A stretch of DNA of 64,000 bases from a virus, in IMG/VR virus record IMGVR_UViG_3300028558_000791, positions 416,839-480,838 of that record. One strand, 5' to 3'. The first letter of the stretch is position 1; every line of letters begins with the position of its first letter. The notes below the pieces were generated by a model. That model did no database searches. It saw nothing but the letters and a program-made list of their open reading frames with translations, and had not been told where the DNA came from. Both the position numbers and the translations under genes were made by a program. This document shows, piece after piece, positions 36,977 through 45,210 of the stretch.

Positions 36977-37148
36977 GAAAATTGTCTCTGACAAAACTCA
37001 CACTATCATGACAGACAAGTTTACTTATTCCCGTGAGCCGAATGGTGACTGGATTCAGAAAGACCTGCCTGTCACAACCATCGTAGTGGACAAGTTCCCT
37101 CCACTGGAATCTGTTCTTCCTCCAGCGCTCAAGAAGAAAAAGAAATGA
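36933..37148 (+). CDS. hypothetical protein, 71 aa
   Basis: Overlaps the preceding gene by 44 nt. Beta-rich (TFIEVLILLDSRGEKI) with a KKKKK end. Start could be later, since no in-frame alternative with a good ribosome site is seen. No family recognised. Confidence 0.5.
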   Translation: MTFIEVLILLDSRGEKIVSDKTHTIMTDKFTYSREPNGDWIQKDLPVTTIVVDKFPPLESVLPPALKKKKK

Positions 37149-37363
37149 AAGCTCGTGATGTTTCCGTTTCAGTAGTGGACTTTGGTAACGATGGGCTTCA
37201 CGTGATGGTCACGCTCAAGTTGTCGGGCCATCATCTTTCGAGAGAGGCTACCCACCCAAGCGGTGATATGTACAAGGGAGTACGTGTCAGCGAAGCTTCT
37301 CGACGACAGAAAGCTAAGGAGCTTCAGAGACTTCTGGAGTCAGTGGAGTTTCCTAATGGCTAG
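37145..37363 (+). CDS. hypothetical protein, 72 aa
   Basis: ATGA-coupled. Beta-hairpin start (DVSVSVVDFGNDGLHVMVTLKL), C-terminal helix (SRRQKAKELQRLLES). No family recognised. Confidence 0.64.
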   Translation: MKARDVSVSVVDFGNDGLHVMVTLKLSGHHLSREATHPSGDMYKGVRVSEASRRQKAKELQRLLESVEFPNG

Positions 37364-37691
37364 AACTAAATTTGAACTGAGCAATCTCCAGCAGGAACGC
37401 ATGGATGCCTGGTTCAAGCATCATTGGGATGTTGTCCATAAGGGATGGCGTCCGCCGGATATGTCTGGCTTCGCTGGTCACTTTCGTTTCGGGCCAACTG
37501 GAGATGGGTGCAACGTTGATTACGAATGCGCCTGGTGTCTGGATGGTTCCCCTCATCAGAAGGTGATCCTCACTGATGACGATGATGGTGACTTCATCTA
37601 CGAATACGATGAGAACTGGAATCGTCTTCCAGCACCTTGGGAGAAAACCAATGACACGGCTGGAAGCGATCCAAAAGATTCGTCGGGGTGA
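37356..37691 (+). CDS. hypothetical protein, 111 aa
   Basis: Start MARTKFELSN overlaps the previous gene by 8 nt. Trp/His/Asp-rich; CAWCLDG suggests a small metal site; acidic DDDDGD loop near residue 77. No family recognised. Confidence 0.62.
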   Translation: MARTKFELSNLQQERMDAWFKHHWDVVHKGWRPPDMSGFAGHFRFGPTGDGCNVDYECAWCLDGSPHQKVILTDDDDGDFIYEYDENWNRLPAPWEKTNDTAGSDPKDSSG

Positions 37692-37920
37692 ACGACTGAT
37701 AGTTGTAATCTCGGCCGAGACCAATGGTATCGAGCGAGACATCGAAGTTTGGATAAACTATGAGGAATCTTGTAGTGGTTTCCAAGCACGAAGAAGACAC
37801 GAGCATCAATCAATCGGTCCACTTCATCTTCGGTTCTGGGCAGTTTCTATGCCCGACTGGCTTCACATCAATCCTAAACAACTTCTCGGGTTCATTCGTA
37901 GGAACTACCCAAGAAAGTGA
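37651..37920 (+). CDS. hypothetical protein, 89 aa
   Basis: ATG 37651 overlaps the previous gene by 41 nt. MTRLEAIQKIRRGERLIVVISAETN, then basic middle (ARRRHEHQS), aromatic end. No family recognised. Confidence 0.55.
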   Translation: MTRLEAIQKIRRGERLIVVISAETNGIERDIEVWINYEESCSGFQARRRHEHQSIGPLHLRFWAVSMPDWLHINPKQLLGFIRRNYPRK

Positions 37921-38445
37921 ATGGTTATGTTTACTTACGGATTCTGGTTCTACGAAGAACTGGCTGAGCGTGTAGGTGTGGGACCTGGCAAACACCGTGG
38001 AGACAAGGTGGATGCCTACATAGACCTGGAGACGCCTACTGGTGGCAACTTCATGGTCAAGGTGTCAAGCCTGCGCTTGGAGTTGTTCCGCCAGAATCCG
38101 AAGTGTGTTGCGTGTGAACGCATCGGGGCTCTTTGGATTCTCGAATCGCATCATCGCAACGAACCGCCTCACCTCAATCTCTATCACGTTGGTGACGAGA
38201 TCGAAGAGTGGAAGAAGCTTTCCAAAGACGGGTTGGTCATGATGACAAAGGACCACATCATTCCTCGCTCTAAAGGTGGACCGACTACTTTAGAGAACCT
38301 TCAAACCATGTGCGCCATCTGTAATGGTAAGAAGGGTAATCAGATGCACAGCCAACTGAGTAGACTGCGGCGGTCACAAGATCCGCTCATCGTTGTCCCA
38401 GAAGGTTCGATGCAAAACATGAACGGTAAAGTTCAATTCCTATAA
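37921..38445 (+). CDS. HNH endonuclease, 174 aa
   Basis: CVACERIG (about 62-69), KDHIIPRSKGGPTTLENLQTMCAICNGKKGN (about 113-143) form a zinc-stabilised HNH nuclease with the catalytic His in DHIIP and the Asn in LENLQ. N-terminal 60 residues are family-specific. Free-standing HNH proteins in phages act as homing or packaging nucleases. Confidence 0.85.
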   Translation: MVMFTYGFWFYEELAERVGVGPGKHRGDKVDAYIDLETPTGGNFMVKVSSLRLELFRQNPKCVACERIGALWILESHHRNEPPHLNLYHVGDEIEEWKKLSKDGLVMMTKDHIIPRSKGGPTTLENLQTMCAICNGKKGNQMHSQLSRLRRSQDPLIVVPEGSMQNMNGKVQFL

Positions 38446-38454
38446 GGTGTAGTC

Positions 38455-38916
38455 ATGGAAATTTGGACGCTAGAGTGGTCGTGTCCCTCTGATGGTGAAA
38501 CTGAGATCACTCTCTGGGAAAATGAGATTGATGCTCTCAAGAGGGGAGTCAAAGAAGTCGGGGACTACATTCAAAGAACCTTCGATTTCGATAACTCTAA
38601 TGATGAATCATGTGCCACCGATGTCAATGATATGATTGGTCGCGGGCAATACAAAGAAGCCATCCGTCGCTTCAATGATCATCAGGACGATCACAACCCA
38701 GACTACGCACAGTATTGGTTTGTCGTCAAAAAGCCTGTTCATGGTTCGGAAGGAATCAAAAAACAGGTTGCTGCATCGACATACCATTCAAACGGTGCAA
38801 CGTGTCGTGGACCTTGCAAGCAGCATAACCCATACGCCAACGCAGATCAATCTGATGGGACGTATGTGTGTCGGCAGTGCTCTACCTTCCAACACATCTT
38901 CGGAACCAAGTCATGA
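38455..38916 (+). CDS. hypothetical zinc-containing protein, 153 aa
   Basis: C-terminal CRGPCKQHNPYANADQSDGTYVCRQCSTF has a CxxxC...CxxC pattern consistent with zinc binding. N-terminal acidic helical region (IDALKRGVKEVGDYI). No family recognised. Confidence 0.68.
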   Translation: MEIWTLEWSCPSDGETEITLWENEIDALKRGVKEVGDYIQRTFDFDNSNDESCATDVNDMIGRGQYKEAIRRFNDHQDDHNPDYAQYWFVVKKPVHGSEGIKKQVAASTYHSNGATCRGPCKQHNPYANADQSDGTYVCRQCSTFQHIFGTKS

Positions 38917-39245
38917 GTGAGGAATTCAATTCAGTCACATGCAACTCTTGTGGCTTGGAATTCAAGTTCCCCAAGAAGGTTGAGGAATTGTGGAGGAACT
39001 CTGAAAAGACCTTCTACTGTCCCAACGGTCATGGGCTTGTCTGGAACAAGCCGAAAGAATCTCCAGAACAAAAGGAGCTAGTCAAGCTCCGAGCAGAAGT
39101 CAAGTCTTTGAAAGATAAGCTTGACGAAGCTATTACCAAGGCGGCAGAGTATAGGGTGAAAGTTCAGGAGCTTACCTCTGAACTGGAAATCTGGCGGCCG
39201 TCCACACCACTCGAAGAGAAGGTTGAACAAACCAATGGCAGCTAG
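38913..39245 (+). CDS. zinc-ribbon coiled-coil protein, 110 aa
   Basis: CNSCGLEF (10-17) and YCPNGHG (about 36-42) form a zinc site; a coiled coil follows (ELVKLRAEVKSLKDKLDEAI). This plan, zinc head plus coiled coil, recurs in phage small proteins. ATGA coupling to the previous gene. Confidence 0.7.
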   Translation: MSEEFNSVTCNSCGLEFKFPKKVEELWRNSEKTFYCPNGHGLVWNKPKESPEQKELVKLRAEVKSLKDKLDEAITKAAEYRVKVQELTSELEIWRPSTPLEEKVEQTNGS

Positions 39246-39420
39246 TAAGCTGGTTCTGGAAATCGAATTGGGCAATGATGCCATGAAGTTGCCTGCTCAC
39301 GTAGCAGAAGCGCTGGCAGCCGTTGCCAAGCAGGTTCCCCACGTCATCATGTCGAAGGGAATCTCCACGAAGATCAAGGATGTCAATGGCAACACCATTG
39401 GTCACTGGTCATACAAGTGA
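39235..39420 (+). CDS. hypothetical protein, 61 aa
   Basis: Overlaps the previous gene by 11 nt. ASKLVLEIELGNDAMK...HVAEALAAVAKQVPHV: strand then helix. No family recognised; next ATG overlaps its stop. Confidence 0.62.
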   Translation: MAASKLVLEIELGNDAMKLPAHVAEALAAVAKQVPHVIMSKGISTKIKDVNGNTIGHWSYK

Positions 39421-39653
39421 TGTTTCGTATCAAAACAAAACCTCCAACGATGGACCTTCTCAATTCCGATTGGCAGGGTATCTTGGAGCAGCTTCATAAG
39501 TCTGACCCTAGAACTGATGAGTTCTTTTTGATCGTCATCAATAAGGGACAGTCGGATGAATACCGAACCAAGTTCATGACGTACCAGGAGACAGCAGAAC
39601 TAATCATTCTGGCCCTGGAAAAGAAAAGGCTACGAATTCCGTTGTCGTTGTAA
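39420..39653 (+). CDS. hypothetical protein, 77 aa
   Basis: TGATG coupling. Basic beginning, central strand FFLIVINKG, C-terminal helix. No family recognised. Followed 3 nt later by a motif copy. Confidence 0.62.
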   Translation: MFRIKTKPPTMDLLNSDWQGILEQLHKSDPRTDEFFLIVINKGQSDEYRTKFMTYQETAELIILALEKKRLRIPLSL

Positions 39654-39677
39654 TTCCTCCCATTCACGGAACGCCGA

Positions 39678-40091
39678 ATGAAACGGTTGAACGGCCCGCT
39701 TGACGTACAGTTCATCAACAACAACTTCTTCTCCCACCATGCCAGACCTTCTGACATCAATAAGGGCGAGTGTTTTCTCTGGGCATACTACGCTTATCGC
39801 CTGTATCCAAATGTAGAACTTTGGGACATGGGTGCTCACGCCTTCGTACGGGACAAGGTCACTGGTAAATTCTACGATTCCGAGAGGCCCAATGGCGAGG
39901 AAGACTGGCAGGACCTGCCTGCCACTAACTTCGGCAAGGGGTGTGGTTGCCCTATCTGTAGGCGGCCTGCTCGTAAGTTTGGAGTGGCTCGCAAGTTTCG
40001 TAAAGCATGGCGTGGTATGACTAAGAAGTTCAATGTGAAGTGGAATATCATTCACCTCAAAGTCAAACACACTATCGAGAACTACGCATGA
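39678..40091 (+). CDS. papain-like cysteine-peptidase-fold protein, paralogue B, 137 aa
   Basis: Shares GxCxxWAYYAYRL, HAFV and KFYDSE with the protein at 23567. It adds a zinc-like CGCPICRRPARK segment (about 93-104) and a basic C-terminus. The Cys, His and Asp order suggests a transglutaminase/NlpC-type fold. It begins 10 nt after a motif copy. Confidence 0.62.
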   Translation: MKRLNGPLDVQFINNNFFSHHARPSDINKGECFLWAYYAYRLYPNVELWDMGAHAFVRDKVTGKFYDSERPNGEEDWQDLPATNFGKGCGCPICRRPARKFGVARKFRKAWRGMTKKFNVKWNIIHLKVKHTIENYA

Positions 40092-40279
40092 AAGCGAATT
40101 GGGAAACGATCTCTGTTGGATTGGACCAGCTTTGGTTCACGCCATTCGGTGACTGCGAATCCCCTCAAGACCGGGCTGATGCAATCGAAACCTTCCTTCA
40201 GTCCAATGGTTGGACTTGGGATGAGGTTCTCAATGAGATTGGAAAAGATTCCTATGGACAACCAGACGTTCGTAACTGA
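40088..40279 (+). CDS. hypothetical GWT-domain protein, 63 aa
   Basis: ATGA-coupled. AIETFLQSNGWTWDEVLNEI matches IEAFIESCGWTTEEYLAEYI in the protein at 41322, and the two proteins have similar length and layout: a paralogous pair. Function unknown. Confidence 0.64.
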   Translation: MKANWETISVGLDQLWFTPFGDCESPQDRADAIETFLQSNGWTWDEVLNEIGKDSYGQPDVRN

Positions 40280-40805
40280 ACTGAGCAAGCTTCGCCCCGG
40301 TTCAACCTTCCTGACTGTCAGGGGTTACCGAAATGAGGCCAGCGAGATTGCTGACTACAGCATCGCCTTCCACTTCTCCTACGAGAATGCTCTCAAGAAG
40401 AGCATCGAGACTCTGGCGAAGTTGGATCTCAAGGAAGCCCTGGAGATTCAGGCGAGGGATGAGCTGATCAGCAGCTTCAAGACTTCGCTGGCTCGTGGTG
40501 CGGCATCTCCCGAGTTGGAGGAACGTGACCCGACGTTCTCTTACTTCAAGGACAACAACGGCAACTACGTCAAGGGCGTCAAGCTTCACGAGGCAACCAA
40601 CACGCTGCATCTCTACGGCCTGGTGGTTCACAAGAAGGTTCTGATGCCTGGTTTGTATGCTCCCAAGAACTCTCGTCCTCTGACGGTTGCCAAGGGCAAG
40701 CTCCGGTATCTCACGCCGGTTGGCAAGTTCCGGTCCTTCAAGATGACCCCGTTCCAGGTCGACTACATCGCAGTGGAGAACATCTCCCTTCTGCCCCCGG
40801 AGTAA
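40254..40805 (+). CDS. hypothetical protein, 183 aa
   Basis: ATG 40254 overlaps the previous gene by 26 nt. Helical centre with acidic and Leu-rich segments (SIETLAKLDLKEALEIQARDEL), beta-rich C-terminal third. Codon use is more GC-rich than its neighbours. No family recognised. Confidence 0.7.
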   Translation: MDNQTFVTELSKLRPGSTFLTVRGYRNEASEIADYSIAFHFSYENALKKSIETLAKLDLKEALEIQARDELISSFKTSLARGAASPELEERDPTFSYFKDNNGNYVKGVKLHEATNTLHLYGLVVHKKVLMPGLYAPKNSRPLTVAKGKLRYLTPVGKFRSFKMTPFQVDYIAVENISLLPPE

Positions 40806-40806
40806 C

Positions 40807-41121
40807 ATGGAACTCTATACTGCTGAAGGCGTACGTCAGTCACTCGCTCCTATGTGGGATACTTACTACGCCAAGTTGGCAGTAGGCCAGCCTCCGAACT
40901 GGAAGTGTGACGAGCGCACCAAACTGAATTTCTGTCTGACTCAATGGATGATGGATGAATGCCCTAAGATAGGGTGCAGTCCCGAAGACACACGAGTCTT
41001 ACTGCGGGGATTCAATCGCTGGGCCAGAGCCGACTCTGATCTGTATGAAGTGGCTGCTCACTTCATGAACTCGTGGTTGAACAACGACATCCAAAGATAC
41101 GATGGAATGAGAAGGCACTGA
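40807..41121 (+). CDS. hypothetical protein, 104 aa
   Basis: Starts 1 nt after the previous stop. Helical, Trp- and Tyr-rich; three cysteines. No family recognised. Confidence 0.68.
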   Translation: MELYTAEGVRQSLAPMWDTYYAKLAVGQPPNWKCDERTKLNFCLTQWMMDECPKIGCSPEDTRVLLRGFNRWARADSDLYEVAAHFMNSWLNNDIQRYDGMRRH

Positions 41122-41125
41122 AGTC

Positions 41126-41314
41126 ATGAGCAAACAACCCATTGCATACTACCTGATTGCCCTGGTAATTTGCGTGTGTGCTTTGGGCAACGCTCAGTAC
41201 CATAGAGCCGATGCTCTCAGAGAGTCTCGGGTGAATGGTTCTCTCAACTTCCAGAATGAAATTCTTCAAAGGCAAGTCAAGGAGCTAGAGCACAAGCTCG
41301 AAACGTGTAGGTAG
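41126..41314 (+). CDS. membrane-anchored coiled-coil protein, 62 aa
   Basis: N-terminal hydrophobic helix (residues 6-22, IAYYLIALVICVCALG) and a C-terminal coiled coil (NEILQRQVKELEHKLE). The topology matches small inner-membrane spanin-type proteins, but no lysis cassette is present. Confidence 0.66.
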   Translation: MSKQPIAYYLIALVICVCALGNAQYHRADALRESRVNGSLNFQNEILQRQVKELEHKLETCR

Positions 41315-41321
41315 GGGTAAG

Positions 41322-41543
41322 ATGAAAGACGACCTCAAAGTTCCGTACGAAGTCATGGCGTTGGAGGTTGACAAGCTCTACCCGCCGCACTACGTTCTCA
41401 AAGCCGGCGAGACCATCGAGCAACACTTGATGGACATCGAAGCGTTCATCGAGTCATGTGGATGGACAACCGAGGAATATCTTGCGGAGTACATCCATCG
41501 TGCTGTGCATGAATTCTTCCCTAACCCCAAAGACATGAACTGA
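41322..41543 (+). CDS. hypothetical GWT-domain protein, 73 aa
   Basis: Paralogue of the protein at 40088 (IEAFIESCGWTTEEYL). Acidic, helical. Function unknown. Confidence 0.64.
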   Translation: MKDDLKVPYEVMALEVDKLYPPHYVLKAGETIEQHLMDIEAFIESCGWTTEEYLAEYIHRAVHEFFPNPKDMN

Positions 41544-41547
41544 AGTC

Positions 41548-42039
41548 ATGAGTTTCACATTCGAGAATGTCAGGGAGTTTCTAACATCGTGGGGACTTCA
41601 CTTCGATACTCCTAACGGGGAGTCCAACGACATTCCATACCCTCAAGTGTATGAGCGCATGAAGGAAGACGCAGGTGATGTGGGTGGTGACAAGCTTCAG
41701 AAGTTTGTCTCATCCATTACGAACACAACGGATAGTCGCACCTATCTTTCTGCCGATGACTGGGAAGAAATGGAGCAGGCTTGGGATGCCTTGGACACTC
41801 CTGAAGTCAAGAAGATGCGTGAGCATCCGATTCAGTTTGAGTATTGCGAATGTGGCTGTCATTGCCATGCCGCCTATTCCAAAGGGATTGGTTACACCAT
41901 CTACAATAGTCTTCAAGGAAAGAAATCTCTTTCTTTGAGGCGAGGTCATGGGATTCTTGGAACACAGATTGGACCTCTTCGAGATTCTTTCGAGGAGTGT
42001 GTCAAGGCTGCCCAAGATGACTTCGATAAAATTCCATGA
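41548..42039 (+). CDS. hypothetical protein, 163 aa
   Basis: Helical and acidic first half; CECGCHCH (about 100-107) may bind metal. No family recognised. Overlaps the next ATG. Confidence 0.68.
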   Translation: MSFTFENVREFLTSWGLHFDTPNGESNDIPYPQVYERMKEDAGDVGGDKLQKFVSSITNTTDSRTYLSADDWEEMEQAWDALDTPEVKKMREHPIQFEYCECGCHCHAAYSKGIGYTIYNSLQGKKSLSLRRGHGILGTQIGPLRDSFEECVKAAQDDFDKIP

Positions 42040-42188
42040 AGGAGGAAAGGAAACTCCATCTGGTTGGCAGTAAATACGAAGTAAGGGAATTGTATACTGC
42101 CAAATCTTGGGAGAACGATAAGCTACTTGCATCTTGCACTTCATTGGAAGCTATGTATGCAGCAGCAAGGTTACTCTCAATTCCCTAA
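42036..42188 (+). CDS. hypothetical protein, 50 aa
   Basis: Short frame, ATGA-coupled: MKEERKLHLVGSKYEVRELYT and so on, ending AARLLSIP. Spacing on both sides supports it. Confidence 0.56.
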   Translation: MKEERKLHLVGSKYEVRELYTAKSWENDKLLASCTSLEAMYAAARLLSIP

Positions 42189-42236
42189 ACAACAAACCTG
42201 AATCGCATTAGCGAGTACCATAAGGAACAGGACAAC

Positions 42237-42692
42237 ATGGCTGACGACAAGAAGACTGAGAAGACGGACAAGAAGACCAAGGCGGAGAAGGCTGCGGAGG
42301 CAGAGCAGTCTGCACGTGGTGACCGTGGTGAGTTGGGGACGGCTACGCCCAAGCTGACCATCACGCAGCTCTGGCATGCGGCGCACTTCACTCGCAAGGA
42401 TGCCAACGACAAGGGCAACTTCCGAAAGCGCCTCTACGTCCCCAACCACGGCGCCCCATCGCTGAAGAAGTTCGCCCGTGAGCTTCTCAAGGCTGGTGAC
42501 CCGGTGGCCAAGGCTTGGTTCGCCAACAAGGTTGGAGCCAAGAACGAGAAGCGCAACGACAAGAACACGGCCCGCATCTCGGCGGAGAAGATTGCCAGCA
42601 AGGCGGCTCGTCGTAAGAAGAGCCAAGGCAAGCAGGGCAAGGCTGCAACCGACACGGCAGCTCCGGCTGCTGCGGCGGCTGGAAAGAAGTAA
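42237..42692 (+). CDS. Lys/Ala-rich basic protein, 151 aa
   Basis: A charged N-terminal tail (DDKKTEKTDKKTKAEKAAEAEQ), a central domain (about 45-100) and a histone-like Lys/Ala C-terminal tail ending AAAAAGKK. Likely binds nucleic acid. Higher GC and different codon use from neighbours. AGGAACAGGACAAC upstream. Confidence 0.68.
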   Translation: MADDKKTEKTDKKTKAEKAAEAEQSARGDRGELGTATPKLTITQLWHAAHFTRKDANDKGNFRKRLYVPNHGAPSLKKFARELLKAGDPVAKAWFANKVGAKNEKRNDKNTARISAEKIASKAARRKKSQGKQGKAATDTAAPAAAAAGKK

Positions 42693-42695
42693 ACC

Positions 42696-42917
42696 ATGGA
42701 AACCATCGCATCTCTCATTCGAGAGTTTCCATTCGGTAGCTTCCTGATCATCACTGCATTCATTGCTGGTGGTGTCAAAGTAGCTACGGCCTTTGTCAAT
42801 CGCAACAAGCCCGAGTGCAACTGCGAACGGGACTGTGAGTGCGAGGATGATGATGACGACTGTGATGATGACGAGGGCGAAGGTCCGGCCATCATGGGCG
42901 GTTCGGAAGAGGATTGA
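42696..42917 (+). CDS. membrane protein with acidic Cys-rich tail, 73 aa
   Basis: One hydrophobic helix (about 12-34) then CNCERDCECEDDDDDCDDDEGEG, a strongly acidic tail with five cysteines, which could chelate metal. No family recognised. Confidence 0.64.
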   Translation: METIASLIREFPFGSFLIITAFIAGGVKVATAFVNRNKPECNCERDCECEDDDDDCDDDEGEGPAIMGGSEED

Positions 42918-42942
42918 AAGACTAAGGGAGAAATCCCGAGGA

Positions 42943-43141
42943 CCATCTCATACGGCAGGCGGTATGAGAGGTGACACAAACAGCTTGATGCAACCATGTT
43001 CTCGCTGGTCGGCACGTGGTGAAGTAATTTATAATAAAAGCCCAGCAAGCGTAGTCGGGTTGCGCTTGATATTCCGACAAAAAATCCTGGTCCCATGTAT
43101 ATCTGGAGGCGGTCTCTGAACTACCGACATTCATGGGGCCA
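42943..43141 (+). ncRNA. structured non-coding region
   Basis: A perfect 8-bp hairpin TCTCATAC/GTATGAGA (42946-42953, 42962-42969) with a 2-bp extension, GTCGG/CCGAC around 43054-43079, and TGGTCCCATG/CATGGGGCCA (10 bp, one G-U) closing about 32 nt near 43090-43141. No gene between 42917 and 43177. Possibly an RNA or the leader of the 43177 gene. Confidence 0.45.
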
Positions 43142-43176
43142 GGTAACTTTCTAAACAATTCCAAAAGGAAAAACGA

Positions 43177-43476
43177 ATGAGTAACCACGGTCCGATCTTC
43201 ATGGCAGGCGATGCAGTTTACTACAATGGTGAGAAGCACAAGCAAGCTCTTTCTAACAAGGAAGGTAAGCCTTTCAAGGGTTGGATTCATGCGGCGGTAC
43301 AGAACGAACCGGGTGCATTCGTGGTCTGGTTTCCGGATACGAAGGAATCCGACTCGTACGTTCTCAGTGCGCAGAACCTGACCAAGGCTCGGCCCATCGT
43401 GGAGAAGGTTACGAAGACCCATGATGGTCCAGTGGTGGAGCACATGCCGAGCCGCCGCAAGCACTCGGAAGACTGA
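43177..43476 (+). CDS. hypothetical SH3-like protein, 99 aa
   Basis: FMAGDAVYYNGEKHKQALSN...GWIHAAVQNEPGAFVVWFPDTKESDSYVLSAQNL has the strand order of a small SH3/Tudor barrel. Basic C-terminal tail. AAAAGGAAAAACGA upstream. Similar in style to 8203 and 51362. Confidence 0.68.
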   Translation: MSNHGPIFMAGDAVYYNGEKHKQALSNKEGKPFKGWIHAAVQNEPGAFVVWFPDTKESDSYVLSAQNLTKARPIVEKVTKTHDGPVVEHMPSRRKHSED

Positions 43477-43487
43477 GGAGAGACGTC

Positions 43488-43694
43488 ATGATTGGGTGGA
43501 TGATGGGTTGGTTATGGTGGTTTGCTTGGAGGCTAGTAGTATCAATCGCCTGCTTGTGGACCATCCAAAACGTCATCCACCAAGAAGGCTATTACATAGA
43601 GTTTCGTATTCTAGTAATAGCCGCTGTCTGTGCAGTTGTAGGCATTCGCGTTTGGATGCCTTCGGCTAAAGAAAATACCTCACATAAAGATTGA
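43488..43694 (+). CDS. membrane protein, 68 aa
   Basis: Very Trp-rich first helix (MIGWMMGWLWWFAWRLVVSIACLW) and a second hydrophobic helix (about 40-57). GAGGAGAGACGTC upstream. No family recognised. Confidence 0.64.
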   Translation: MIGWMMGWLWWFAWRLVVSIACLWTIQNVIHQEGYYIEFRILVIAAVCAVVGIRVWMPSAKENTSHKD

Positions 43695-43699
43695 CACCA

Positions 43700-45199
43700 A
43701 TGTCCCGCTACGAAGAAGAAGAGAACCGCATTCTCCGCAAAGCAATCGATGATGCCAAGAAGAAGTTGGCAGAGCAGGACGCTGTCCTCAAGCAACTTCT
43801 TGCCCTACCAACTGTTCAGGGTGTCGCCATCAACGTTCGAGGGACGAGAGTCCTGGTGTCAGCGCCCCAGGGTCTGGTAGAGGTAGAGTTTCCGTCCAAA
43901 CCTGTGGATGGAAAATACCTGAGCGTTCGTGCGGGTTCTCCCGTTCGTATGATCACACATCCCGAAACTGGACTTCTCTCCATCATCGATGTTCTCTCAT
44001 CTGATGATTGGTTTGGTGACCTGGTGGTTGCCAGCAAAGAAGCCAAGAACGGTGAAGTCGAAGTGGAATGGAACGGTAACACCCGTGTCATTCGCATCGG
44101 CGCAGGGATCAAGGTTCCAGAAGCAGGCGACCGCCTGATGATGGATGACAAGGTCACGGTCGCTCTCAAGAACTTCGGTCCCGATGAGTCCAAGTTCTCT
44201 TTTCAGGGAACCTCCACGGTTTCTTGGGATGACATCGGTGGCTTGGCATTGGCCAAGCAGACTCTGGTGGAAAGCATCGAGCTTCCCCACCAGTACCCGG
44301 ATCTGTTCAAGCTCTACAACAAGAAGCAAGTCAAGGGCGTTCTGCTCTATGGCCCTCCGGGATGTGGTAAGACCATGCTTGGCAAGGCTACGGCTTCCTC
44401 TCTTGCGAAGAGCCACGGCAAGCAGGCGACCAACACCGGATTCATCTATGTCAAGGGGCCGGAGCTTCTCGATAAGTTCGTTGGAAACTCGGAAGCTCAC
44501 ATCCGAGGCTTGTTTGCACGAGCACGCAAGCATCAGAAGAAGTTCGGCTATCCGGCTGTCCTCTTCATCGATGAGGGTGATGCCGTTCTCGGCAAGCGTG
44601 ATGGTCGACCTGGCATGGGCATCGAGGCAACTACGGTTCCTCAATTCCTGGCAGAGATGGATGGCCTGGATGAAACCGGACCCATCGTTCTCATCGCCAC
44701 CAATCGTCCTGACTCGCTCGACTCGGCCGTCACTCGTGATGGTCGTGTGGACCAGAAGGTTCAGGTCACTCGGCCTGATAAGTCTGGGGCCAAGGATATC
44801 TTCAAGCTCTACTTGAGCAAGATTCCTTTGGCTAAGGGCCTGGACGTGAATGAGGCGGCAGAGTTTTCTGCGGCACTCATGTACGACAACAAGTTCGAGT
44901 TCTACAATCTGTTCAACTCGAATGGAACCAAGGTCAACTTCACGTTGGCCGGGCTGGCAAACGGTGCAATGATTGCTGGTGTGGTCGATAAGGCCACCAT
45001 GCAGGCAATGCAGCGTGACATCGCAGCAGCTCAGCGCAAGCTGCACAACGATCGTGGTGTGACTCTGGAAGACATTCGTCTCTCCATCGAATCCACCTAT
45101 CACCAGAACAAGCATCTCAATCATGAGGTCGAGGTGAAAGAGTTCGTCGAGAACAATCAACTGTCGGTCGACAGAATCATCAAGGCTCAGGCGGCCTGA
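43700..45199 (+). CDS. Mpa/ARC-like AAA ATPase, 499 aa
   Basis: N-terminal coiled coil (residues 1-36), OB-like beta domains (about 40-155), then an AAA module: WDDIGGL, Walker A GPPGCGKT (218-225), KGPELLDKFVGNSE, Walker B FIDEGD (289-294), ATN sensor and RDGR in place of the usual RPGR. This domain order is that of proteasomal ATPases (Mpa/ARC/PAN). No HbYX tail is present (ends IKAQAA), so docking to a 20S proteasome is not indicated. Likely a protein unfoldase. No partner protease is visible in the window. Confidence 0.85.
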   Translation: MSRYEEEENRILRKAIDDAKKKLAEQDAVLKQLLALPTVQGVAINVRGTRVLVSAPQGLVEVEFPSKPVDGKYLSVRAGSPVRMITHPETGLLSIIDVLSSDDWFGDLVVASKEAKNGEVEVEWNGNTRVIRIGAGIKVPEAGDRLMMDDKVTVALKNFGPDESKFSFQGTSTVSWDDIGGLALAKQTLVESIELPHQYPDLFKLYNKKQVKGVLLYGPPGCGKTMLGKATASSLAKSHGKQATNTGFIYVKGPELLDKFVGNSEAHIRGLFARARKHQKKFGYPAVLFIDEGDAVLGKRDGRPGMGIEATTVPQFLAEMDGLDETGPIVLIATNRPDSLDSAVTRDGRVDQKVQVTRPDKSGAKDIFKLYLSKIPLAKGLDVNEAAEFSAALMYDNKFEFYNLFNSNGTKVNFTLAGLANGAMIAGVVDKATMQAMQRDIAAAQRKLHNDRGVTLEDIRLSIESTYHQNKHLNHEVEVKEFVENNQLSVDRIIKAQAA

Positions 45200-45210
45200 A
45201 AGGAAACGTC

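Noticed and set aside
43997-45160. 387-codon leftward ORF antisense to the AAA ATPase
   Set aside because: A shadow frame of a well-supported gene; no ribosome site or domain.
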